This document shows positions 8,310 to 17,319 of a DNA stretch of 64,000 nt, in pieces. A model generated the notes under the pieces. The model did not search any database, was not told the origin of the DNA, and saw only the letters and a list, made by a program, of their open reading frames with translations. The position numbers and the translations under genes were made by a program. The stretch is taken from NCBI RefSeq assembly GCF_004011155.1, contig NZ_RJWG01000008.1, positions 1 through 64,000 of the forward strand, read 5' to 3'. Source of the DNA: Clostridium prolinivorans. Its GTDB lineage: Bacteria; Bacillota; Clostridia; Clostridiales; Clostridiaceae. The stretch's first letter is position 1, and the number at the start of each line of letters is the position of its first letter.

Positions 8310-8879
8310 TTAAACCTGAATTCCATTCAATATATACATCATTAAATTTTCTGTAACCTCATCTATATTACTTCTTCCTTTATTTATAAGTTCATATACA
8401 GCTGCAGAACACAAAAGACCAAAAAATATATAAGCCATAAAATAAGGATCACCCTTTTTTATTACACCTTCATCCATAGCATCTTTTATATATTTTTCTA
8501 TACTGTTTATATACTTACCTATAACTTCCCTAAGCTCCAACTGTCTAAGCTCTTGCCCCCAAAGCTGACTCATTATTACCTTAAAAAAATCTTTCTTTTC
8601 ATAAACCAAGTTAAGCTGAAGCCTACACAAAGCTTTTAGCTTAGATAAAGCATTCTTTTCTTTTTCTGTAACCTCTGCAATCTGCTCTTTTATAACTTCT
8701 ATACCTTCAGTTATAACATATTTAAATATTTCTTCTTTGCTTTTAAAATGATAGTATAGAGTTCCCTTAGCTACACCTGCTTCCTGAGCCATGTCATCCA
8801 TAGTAGCCCCTTCATATCCGTTAATTGAAAAAATCTTTATTGCAGCATCAAATATAGCCTTCTTTGTTTTACTCATCAT
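8310..8879 (-). CDS. TetR/AcrR family transcriptional regulator
   Basis: 189 residues. The N-terminal helix-turn-helix is clear: AIFDAAIKIFSINGYEGATMDDMAQEAGVAKGTLYYHFKSKEE (about 8-50, written here in part), the standard TetR_N pattern. The rest is a helical ligand-binding domain ending INGIQV-like without further signature. The start follows GGAGTG at good spacing. It stands directly upstream of the YhgE-like membrane protein, whose promoter holds an ACTGAC-TG-GTCAGT dyad. By analogy with such pairs it probably represses that gene until a membrane-active compound binds; the ligand is unknown. Confidence 0.93.
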   Translation of the reverse strand: MMSKTKKAIFDAAIKIFSINGYEGATMDDMAQEAGVAKGTLYYHFKSKEEIFKYVITEGIEVIKEQIAEVTEKEKNALSKLKALCRLQLNLVYEKKDFFKVIMSQLWGQELRQLELREVIGKYINSIEKYIKDAMDEGVIKKGDPYFMAYIFFGLLCSAAVYELINKGRSNIDEVTENLMMYILNGIQV

Positions 8880-8999
8880 ATGATATCACTCCATAATTGT
8901 TTATAGATTTATATTTTTATTATCATCATATTTGCTATAATTAGTTTAATTTTATGCAATTTTCTGTAATATGTCAAATTAGTGTTACTGTTATTAAAA

Positions 9000-9400
9000 G
9001 TTTAGCACAAAAATCCCAGTGAAAATTTTATTTTTAAATTAGTTTTTACCAACAGTGGGTTATTCCAATTATCTTCTATAGTAAACCTTTTATCTCTTAT
9101 GTATTATCTTTCATAAAGTTTCTGCTGATGTAAATTTATTTGTTGTTATAATCCAGATTTCTTTAATTTCCGATTTATCTCAATTATAAATTTCTTCTAT
9201 AAATTTTATAAATCTTACTTTTATTTATGAATGAGCCATTTCAAAATTATCTTCAGCCCAAGCTTGTATTTTTATATAGCTTTTATTTCCATTCTTGTCC
9301 TAAAATAATAGTGGCATTTTAGTTTTTTAGGTAGTACTTTTTTAATCCTATGTTCTAATCTATTCAAATTTCTTATCTAAATCATAAATGCAATAACACC
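9000..9400 (-). pseudogene. Degenerate DDE transposase relic
   Basis: No intact frame exists here, but the minus strand can be read through stops and shifts as transposase-like text: RNLNRLEHRIKKVLPKKL (about 9380-9315), then KNGNKSYIKIQAWAEDNFEMAHS (about 9305-9235), then EIKEIWIITTNKFTSAETL followed by a stop and KIIHKR (about 9170-9100). The order of an NG..I..WAEDNF block, a W-ITTN strand and an IHKRW-like end resembles the C-terminal half of clostridial IS4-like transposases. At least five stops and one frame change make it dead. No inverted ends were found. The rest of the 629-bp gap between tetR and guaA is AT-rich spacer. Confidence 0.6.
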
Positions 9401-9469
9401 ACAAAAGTAATTGTTGAAATTTTTATTGTTGATTTTACTTTTTTATTTTTTAATGTTTTTAAAAAAGGT

Positions 9470-9505
9470 CTGCAAGCCCTTTTTATAAGGCTTACAGACC
9501 TTTTT
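9470..9505 (-). terminator. Terminator after guaA
   Basis: AAAAAAGGTCTGCAAGCC and GGCTTACAGACCTTTTTT form a hairpin (about 9461-9504) ending five bases before the guaA stop. On the minus strand a T-run follows. Confidence 0.85.
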
Positions 9506-9508
9506 TCT

Positions 9509-11041
9509 TTATTCCCATTCAATAGTAGCTGGTGGCTTACTAGTTATATCATAAACAATTCTGTTTACTCCTTTAACTTCATTAACAATTCTTCTAGAAA
9601 CTATATCTAAAACTTCATATGGTATTTTTGCCCAATCTGATGTCATACCGTCTGAACTTGTAACAGCTCTTAATGCTACTGTATGGCAATAAGTTCTTTC
9701 GTCTCCCATAACTCCTACAGATTGAATATTAGGAAGGCATGCAAAATACTGCCATATTTTACCTTCAAGACCGTTATTAGCAATTTCTTCTCTAAAAATC
9801 GCATCTGCTTCTCTTACAATATGAAGTTTTTCTTCTGTTACTTCTCCTAAAACTCTAATTGCAAGTCCTGGTCCTGGGAAAGGCTGTCTCCATACTAAAT
9901 CATGAGGTATACCAAGTTCTTCTCCTACTTTTCTTACTTCATCTTTAAACAATTCTCTTAAAGGTTCTATAAGAGATAAATTCATATCTTCAGGAAGACC
10001 TCCAACATTATGATGGCTTTTTATTACTGCAGAGGTTCCAGTGCCACTTTCTACTACATCTGGATAAATTGTTCCTTGAACTAAAAAATCTATTTTCCCA
10101 AGTTTATTAGCTTCTTCTTCAAAAACTCTTATAAATTCTTCTCCAATTATTTTTCTCTTTTTTTCAGGATCACTAACTCCTTTTAGCTTTCCTAAAAATC
10201 TTTCCTTTGCATTTACTCTTATTAAATTCATATCAAATTGTTTTCTAAATATATTTTCAACCTGATCTCCTTCATCTTTTCTAAGAAGGCCATGATCTAC
10301 AAATATACATGTAAGCTGCTTCCCTATTGCTTTATGAACTAAAACTGCTGCTACGGAAGAATCAACTCCTCCTGATAATGCGCAAATAACTTTTCTATCT
10401 CCAACTAATTCTCTAATAGCCTTTATCTTATCTTCTACAAAAGAAGTCATAGACCAATCACCTTTAAGCTCACATACATTATAAAGAAAATTCTTAATCA
10501 TTTTTAATCCAAAAGGAGTATGTTCTACTTCAGGATGAAACTGTACTCCATAAAATTTTGCTTTACTATTTTCCATAGCTGCTATATCACATACATTAGT
10601 ACTAGCAATTACATTAAATCCTTCTGGAACTTTAGCTACATAATCCGTATGGCTCATCCAGCAACTATTGTTATTATCTATTCCTTTAAAAATAGGAGAA
10701 GTTTTATTTAATATTACATTTGTTTTACCATATTCTCTTGTATTTGCACTTTTAACTTCTCCACCTAAAGTATAAGTCATAAGCTGATGTCCATAACATA
10801 TTCCAAGTATAGGTATTCCTAATTCAAAAATTTTTTTATCTATTTTAGGTGCTCCTTCTTCATAAACACTATTAGGGCCGCCTGTAAATATTATGCCTTT
10901 AGGATCTTTTTCTCTTATTTTATCTATGGAATATGTATAGGGTACAATTTCACAATAAACTCCACATTCTCTTACTCTCCTTGCTATAAGCTGATTATAT
11001 TGTCCTCCAAAATCAATTATTAAAACTAATTCTCTATCCAT
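9509..11041 (-). CDS. guaA: GMP synthase (glutamine-hydrolysing)
   Basis: 510 residues, full length. It converts XMP to GMP with glutamine and ATP. An N-terminal class I amidotransferase domain shows GICYGHQLM (nucleophile Cys near 82) and the FHPEV histidine-glutamate pair near 168. The ATP-pyrophosphatase domain carries the PP-loop [11 protein letters not shown] near 223. The C-terminal dimerisation domain ends in the conserved [11 protein letters not shown]. It lies 87 bp downstream of guaB, separated only by a hairpin without a T-run, so it is probably co-transcribed from the riboswitch-controlled guaB promoter. Confidence 0.98.
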   Translation of the reverse strand: MDRELVLIIDFGGQYNQLIARRVRECGVYCEIVPYTYSIDKIREKDPKGIIFTGGPNSVYEEGAPKIDKKIFELGIPILGICYGHQLMTYTLGGEVKSANTREYGKTNVILNKTSPIFKGIDNNNSCWMSHTDYVAKVPEGFNVIASTNVCDIAAMENSKAKFYGVQFHPEVEHTPFGLKMIKNFLYNVCELKGDWSMTSFVEDKIKAIRELVGDRKVICALSGGVDSSVAAVLVHKAIGKQLTCIFVDHGLLRKDEGDQVENIFRKQFDMNLIRVNAKERFLGKLKGVSDPEKKRKIIGEEFIRVFEEEANKLGKIDFLVQGTIYPDVVESGTGTSAVIKSHHNVGGLPEDMNLSLIEPLRELFKDEVRKVGEELGIPHDLVWRQPFPGPGLAIRVLGEVTEEKLHIVREADAIFREEIANNGLEGKIWQYFACLPNIQSVGVMGDERTYCHTVALRAVTSSDGMTSDWAKIPYEVLDIVSRRIVNEVKGVNRIVYDITSKPPATIEWE

Positions 11042-11068
11042 TTAACTTGTTACCCTCCTATATTCCTT

Positions 11069-11105
11069 ATGAGAACGCAAAAACAACTGGTTATTGCGTT
11101 CTCAT
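11069..11105 (-). other. 12-bp hairpin between guaB and guaA
   Basis: ATGAGAACGCAA (11069-11080) and TTGCGTTCTCAT (11094-11105) are perfectly complementary with a 13-nt loop. On the minus strand the stem is followed by AAGGAATATAGGAGG, not by T, so it is not a classical terminator. A processing or stability element between the two cistrons is the likely role. Confidence 0.75.
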
Positions 11106-11128
11106 ATATTCTTTAAAATCTAATTTAT

Positions 11129-12661
<1,533 letters not shown>

Positions 12662-12685
12662 TTAATAAAAAACTGTACAAAAAAA

Positions 12686-12725
12686 GCATACTAATCGCAC
12701 AAAACTATAAGTGAAATTAGTATGC
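12686..12725 (-). terminator. Riboswitch-controlled terminator before guaB
   Basis: GCATACTAAT (12686-12695) and ATTAGTATGC (12716-12725) form a perfect 10-bp stem, and on the minus strand seven T follow. In the minus-strand RNA the loop holds UUCACU, which can pair with AGUGAA at the 3' side of the aptamer P1 stem, giving the alternative antiterminator. Confidence 0.85.
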
Positions 12726-12744
12726 CAAAAAAACATATTAATAT

Positions 12745-12813
12745 TCACTCATAGTCGGAAATTTACGGCTTCCGGTAGAAACTCCCTGCCATATTCAGGG
12801 GATATATGAGTTA
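12745..12813 (-). ncRNA. Guanine (purine) riboswitch aptamer
   Basis: On the minus strand the aptamer reads ACTCATATAT, then GAATATGG, GTTTCTACCGG, CCGTAAA and CCGACTATGAGT, the conserved purine-riboswitch core. P1 is ACTCAT/ATGAGT; the two loops that kiss (GAATATGG and CCGTAAA) are intact. The ligand-pairing base in CGACTATG is C, which specifies guanine/hypoxanthine and not adenine. It regulates guaB-guaA by transcription termination. Confidence 0.95.
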
Positions 12814-12862
12814 ATTCTTCAATATTTGATTTATTCTATTTTAATGAAATATTTAAATTTTG

Positions 12863-13624
12863 TCAATGAATAAACCCTAAATACCACAAAATAATTTTAT
12901 CTGCAAAAAGAATAGAAATTATACTACCTAAAACTATATACGGACCAAAAGGAATATAATCTTTTTTTGTTTTTTTCTTACTAATTATTAATAAAATTCC
13001 TATAATCCCTCCTAGTATAAATGATACCATAAGCATAACAATGGATTTAGAAAAGCCTAAATATAATCCACTCATAATACATATTTCAAAGTCTCCCCAC
13101 CCCATTCCTTTAGTTAAAATTATAATTAATGCTATTACTAATCCTGCTAAAATTCCTCCATATAAATATGTATAAATCTGTGATTTTGTTAAATATTCTA
13201 TAAGGATAAATATTATTCCAACTATAATTCCAGTATAAGTAATTATTGAATAAACATCCATAGTATAATAATCAATCATACCTATTATTATTAAAAAGCT
13301 GGAAAGTATCATATATTTTGTTGCTTCAATTGTAAATCCATATTTTAAATATATACATAAAAATAATATTCCTGTAAAAAGTTCAATTGCAGCATATCTA
13401 ATAGAAATTTTTTCATTGCAATATCTGCATTTCCCTTTTAAAAAAATATAACTTAAAACCGGAATTAAATCCATATATCTTAACTTTTCACCACAACTTG
13501 TACAATGAGATGGAGGATAAACTATTGATTCACCTCTAGGTATCCTATATATACAAACATTAAAAAAACTTCCAAGCATAAGCCCTATAGTAAATATAAA
13601 AATCCCATATATAATATTTAACAT
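12863..13624 (-). CDS. pilD: Type IV prepilin peptidase / N-methyltransferase
   Basis: 253 residues, full length. It cleaves the short leader of prepilins after Gly and methylates the new N-terminus. The N-terminal methylase region has GSFFNVCIYRIPRGES and two zinc-type CxxC pairs (CTSCGEKL and CRYCNEKI). The peptidase aspartates are seen in GMIDYYTMDVY and GMGWGDFEI (GxGDxxx-like). Seven to eight membrane helices are predicted by eye. It is the last gene of the pilus cluster, separated from the vWA gene by a terminator and a 136-bp spacer, so it may also have its own promoter. Confidence 0.95.
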   Translation of the reverse strand: MLNIIYGIFIFTIGLMLGSFFNVCIYRIPRGESIVYPPSHCTSCGEKLRYMDLIPVLSYIFLKGKCRYCNEKISIRYAAIELFTGILFLCIYLKYGFTIEATKYMILSSFLIIIGMIDYYTMDVYSIITYTGIIVGIIFILIEYLTKSQIYTYLYGGILAGLVIALIIILTKGMGWGDFEICIMSGLYLGFSKSIVMLMVSFILGGIIGILLIISKKKTKKDYIPFGPYIVLGSIISILFADKIILWYLGFIH

Positions 13625-13670
13625 TGAAATTCTCCTTATAAATTTATTCTTTCTTATTAATTATAATATA

Positions 13671-13730
13671 ATTATCTCCCAAAAAGTCTTTTTATTAAAT
13701 ATTCCATCCACGCTGAACATATAATATAAA
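13671..13730 (+). repeat. Dispersed intergenic repeat, copy A (left part only)
   Basis: The block 13671-13703 (ATTATCTCCCAAAAAG then TCTTTTTATTAAATATT) matches blocks at 45628-45660 and 62344-62375 with few differences; the AT-rich sequence just upstream also resembles that of the 62-kb copy. The second conserved block of the other copies is absent here. Confidence 0.55.
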
Positions 13731-13731
13731 T

Positions 13732-13758
13732 AAAAAGTGCAATATTACTGCACTTTTT
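13732..13758 (-). terminator. Terminator after the double-vWA gene
   Basis: AAAAAGTGCA (13732-13741) and TGCACTTTTT (13749-13758) form a stem with a 7-nt loop, directly after the stop codon at 13761-13763. Confidence 0.8.
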
Positions 13759-13760
13759 AC

Positions 13761-16727
13761 TTAAAATAAATCTGGTAAACCAACAGCATTTAATATTAAA
13801 GTATTATTTTTTTGAGTTTCCTCTATTAATGCTGTACAATTAACTTTATATCCTTTTTCAATATCTCCTTTGGCTTTAAAATTGTAATTAATTATATAAT
13901 AATTATAATTTAAATCAGTACTTTCTGGTATATTAATAATAATCTCATTATAATTATTTCCATAACTTCTTATGTCGCAGATTCCATTTATTTCATTTAA
14001 GCTATTGTTTATAGGATTAACCTTATATACTCTACAAGTCAAATTATCTATATTTTTTATATTATTATTTAAATCTTTATTAATAGATATTTTTAGTGTA
14101 GTTTTTTGACCTGAAGTTTTTAAATATGCAGCTACTTGAGTTATAAAATTATCTGCAATATTGGTGGCATTTAAATCAGTATTTAAATAACTTTCTCCTA
14201 TAAGAGTATTATCTGAAGGTCTTATATTAAATAAACCTTGTTTTAATACATAGTCATCTTTTATCTTTAAATTAAAATCTGGGAATTTTTTATTTATATT
14301 ATTACCTTCAATATCTTTATATTGAAATACAGCATCATTTGTTAAAATATAATTTCCTAAAGATGTACCTTTTATAGTTAAATCTATACTAAAAGCTTCT
14401 GCTGTATATTGTTTTAATAAACTATTGTATACATAAACTATTTTAGGTATATTAATTTGCACATATTTATTAGAATCACTAAATTGAAGTCCCTCTGGCA
14501 GACTTTCAGTTAATATGGAATTTCTTATAATAAATTCAGATCTTACTATATCTGCGATATCTTCCATATTATTCAAAAATAAGTTTTTATCATTTGATGC
14601 ACAATTTATAAAATTACCATTAGATACACTAGAAAGAGTATTTAAAAGATTTACATCAGCTTTATTCCCTAAAGCTATAAAATAAGGCTTAACAACTTGA
14701 TCAAAGTTATTTTTCATAGTTTCCGCCATAATTTTACTATATTTTTCTCCTTTTGTTGCACCATCAGATTCTGCTTGAATTCCTTCAGCATAAGCTAATT
14801 TACCTCCAGACTCTGATTCATTATCTACATTTATATAAAAACTACTACTATCATTTTTATTATATGAATAATAATCAGCATTCCCATCACTAATAACTAC
14901 TATATATTTAGTTTTATTATTATTAGAAGATAATAACCACAATGCTTTTCTTATTCCATCTCCTATGTTAGAACCATCATTGGAATCGGGAGATAATGTA
15001 ATGCTATTTATTTTATTTTTAATAATATCTTCATTAGAACTTGGAATTAAATATTGAGAGTTACCAAAATCACATACAGATGCTCCTTTATTAAATGTTA
15101 CTATACCAACATTTACATTTGAGTTCCCTTTTAAATTATCTATAAATAATGAGGCAGTATCTTTCATAATAGAAAGCTTTTTTTCATTAATTAAATTAGT
15201 ATCTTCTCCATTTAAATTTTGCCCCATACTTTTTGATGTATCCATCACTAATATAACTTCTTTCCCTTTAATTGAAGCACTTGTACTTATTGGTGTTGGT
15301 GTTATATTATACTCCATTTTAAATTCTTTATTTATATTTATTAAATTATCATTAACTCCAAGAATTTTCCTATTTAGACTAAATCCTAAATTAATTGAAC
15401 TTATAGCTATACTTACATTTGGAATTACTTCATTTACAATTGTTCCATTGACACTTTTATAGGTTATATTCCAACCATCACTAGAACCTAAGTTATATGT
15501 TCCGCTTTTTAAAGCCTTTAAATTTATTACTATATCAAATGGCTGTGCTTCATAATAAGTTTTAGTACTATTTAATATATAAGTAATATTAGGAAGTTTT
15601 TTGGAATAAGATGATCCATTAACAGTTAAATTTAGCTGTGATCCAGCATAAGTAATATTTCCCGGTAAATTAAAATTGAAGTTAACTTGTTCAACCATAT
15701 AATCTGCTTTAATTTGATCTGCTATATCTGAATATACTTTATCAATTGCAAAAGCATCTTTAGCATCAAGATATATTCCTCCAGCACTGGCTGATATCTG
15801 GGATAATTTATTTGAATTACTTTCATTGCTAAAGCCTATAAAATAACTTGTATATCCAGCTTTTTTTATTTCTTCAGCCATTATTTTGCTATATTTTAAA
15901 AATAATCCAGGATCTGTATCTGTTGAAGGAATAACTCCATATTTTTGAGAATAATTACTAAGTGAAGTATAGTAATTCCAAAAATCTGTATTTTCTTGAA
16001 ATTTACTTGACCACCACCATACATTATTTGAACTATCATGAATTGTTTCTTCAATACTATAATATTTACCCCACATCCAACTCGTCATATAATATCCAGC
16101 TTTACCTGTATAAGTTAAAGCAGTAGGTTCACCATCAGACATTACAATAATATATTTTTTCCTATTATTATTTCTATTAAGAATATTTAATGCTGTTCTT
16201 ATGCCATCTCCAATATTTGTACCACCTTCAGCATCTAACTTATTATCAATTAAATTTTTTATAGTACTTATATTATTTGTACTTGCACTTATAAAACCAT
16301 CAGAATAACTTGTTTTAGTTATTACTTTAGAATAAGTATCATAATCTACAATTCCTAAATATACTTTATCATTTCCAGCAAATTTATCTACGAAATTTTT
16401 AGCTGCTGTTTTTAATGCTGATATTCTAGTATTTTTTGAATCAAGTGAAGAAGCCATACTTCCTGAAGTATCAATTACAAGAACTATTTCTTTTTCCGTC
16501 TGTGGGCTTATTTTATCTAGCGGTATTGGCTGGGGTTGCACATGATAAGTTATTGAAAATTCTTCATTTACTCCTGCAGTAATAGTACTTTGACTAGTAG
16601 TAATATTTAATATTGGAACTTTTGCCTCATTAGATTTAACTTTATTTGAAAAAATGAATAAACTAGATGTAAATATAAGCAATGTAAAAATAGTAATTTT
16701 ATAAATAAATTTATTTTTATATATCAT
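13761..16727 (-). CDS. Secreted protein with two von Willebrand factor A domains, putative pilus-associated adhesin
   Basis: 988 residues. A signal peptide or anchor is visible (basic MIYKNKFIYK, then hydrophobic ITIFTLLIFTSSLFIFS). Two vWA domains follow, each with an intact metal-ion site: IVLVIDTSGSM (first Asp at residue 86) and VILVMDTSKSM (first Asp at 496); both have the later SDGEPTAL / SDGNADYY strand. Each is followed by a ~130-residue beta-rich segment of similar layout, so the protein is an internal duplication. No LPxTG sorting signal ends it. It lies 29 bp after a minor prepilin gene inside the type IV pilus operon, which suggests a tip-located adhesin comparable in position to vWA-containing PilY1 of Gram-negatives; that role is inference. 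Confidence 0.85.
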   Translation of the reverse strand: MIYKNKFIYKITIFTLLIFTSSLFIFSNKVKSNEAKVPILNITTSQSTITAGVNEEFSITYHVQPQPIPLDKISPQTEKEIVLVIDTSGSMASSLDSKNTRISALKTAAKNFVDKFAGNDKVYLGIVDYDTYSKVITKTSYSDGFISASTNNISTIKNLIDNKLDAEGGTNIGDGIRTALNILNRNNNRKKYIIVMSDGEPTALTYTGKAGYYMTSWMWGKYYSIEETIHDSSNNVWWWSSKFQENTDFWNYYTSLSNYSQKYGVIPSTDTDPGLFLKYSKIMAEEIKKAGYTSYFIGFSNESNSNKLSQISASAGGIYLDAKDAFAIDKVYSDIADQIKADYMVEQVNFNFNLPGNITYAGSQLNLTVNGSSYSKKLPNITYILNSTKTYYEAQPFDIVINLKALKSGTYNLGSSDGWNITYKSVNGTIVNEVIPNVSIAISSINLGFSLNRKILGVNDNLININKEFKMEYNITPTPISTSASIKGKEVILVMDTSKSMGQNLNGEDTNLINEKKLSIMKDTASLFIDNLKGNSNVNVGIVTFNKGASVCDFGNSQYLIPSSNEDIIKNKINSITLSPDSNDGSNIGDGIRKALWLLSSNNNKTKYIVVISDGNADYYSYNKNDSSSFYINVDNESESGGKLAYAEGIQAESDGATKGEKYSKIMAETMKNNFDQVVKPYFIALGNKADVNLLNTLSSVSNGNFINCASNDKNLFLNNMEDIADIVRSEFIIRNSILTESLPEGLQFSDSNKYVQINIPKIVYVYNSLLKQYTAEAFSIDLTIKGTSLGNYILTNDAVFQYKDIEGNNINKKFPDFNLKIKDDYVLKQGLFNIRPSDNTLIGESYLNTDLNATNIADNFITQVAAYLKTSGQKTTLKISINKDLNNNIKNIDNLTCRVYKVNPINNSLNEINGICDIRSYGNNYNEIIINIPESTDLNYNYYIINYNFKAKGDIEKGYKVNCTALIEETQKNNTLILNAVGLPDLF

Positions 16728-16756
16728 TTAACATCCACCCCCTTTTTAATAACTTG

Positions 16757-17302
16757 CTAGTTAGCATTTCTAAAATATAAATTAGTTGTAACTACATAAT
16801 CTATAATATCTTTATACGGTCCATTTTTAGCTAAAGTTACAGATAATTTTAGTGAATCACATTCTTTATAAGTAGTTCCTGATTCCCCATTTATAATACT
16901 TACTTTAATATTGTGAACATTTTCTATTACATCACTTTTATTAAATTGACCTCCATCATAGCTATAAAATAATTTATGTGTATTTTTATCAAGATTAAAA
17001 GTAAAAGTTTCTCCATCATCATTTTTTAAAACAATATTATCTATAATTAAATTTTCAGATGTTGAATTAATAAAATTTACATTATTATTACTTATTGAAT
17101 ATATATATCCTGCCTGCATAGTTCTATTTATACATTCCAATAATTTTTTTGCATTAAGTTGCAATTCTGATTTTATTTCCGTTTTTTTTATATTCTTTTG
17201 AGTTGATATAAATATAGAAAAAATAACTGATAATAAGATTGATAAAATAGCTGTAGAAACCATTATTTCTATTAAAGTAAATCCTTTACTTTTAAATTTC
17301 AT
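16757..17302 (-). CDS. Minor type IV prepilin, PilW/GspJ-like
   Basis: About 181 residues from ATG 17302, which is preceded by AAGAGGT at good spacing; an in-frame ATG at 17338 would overlap the upstream gene and lacks such a site. The N-terminus KFKSKGFTLIEIMVSTAILSI has the class III signal: basic leader, cleavage after Gly, Phe+1 and Glu+5, then the hydrophobic helix. The C-terminal part is beta-rich with no more specific signature. It lies between the PilX-like and vWA genes. Minor pilins of this type usually prime pilus assembly at the tip. Confidence 0.85.
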   Translation of the reverse strand: MKFKSKGFTLIEIMVSTAILSILLSVIFSIFISTQKNIKKTEIKSELQLNAKKLLECINRTMQAGYIYSISNNNVNFINSTSENLIIDNIVLKNDDGETFTFNLDKNTHKLFYSYDGGQFNKSDVIENVHNIKVSIINGESGTTYKECDSLKLSVTLAKNGPYKDIIDYVVTTNLYFRNAN

Positions 17303-17319
17303 AAAAATGTACCTCTTAA

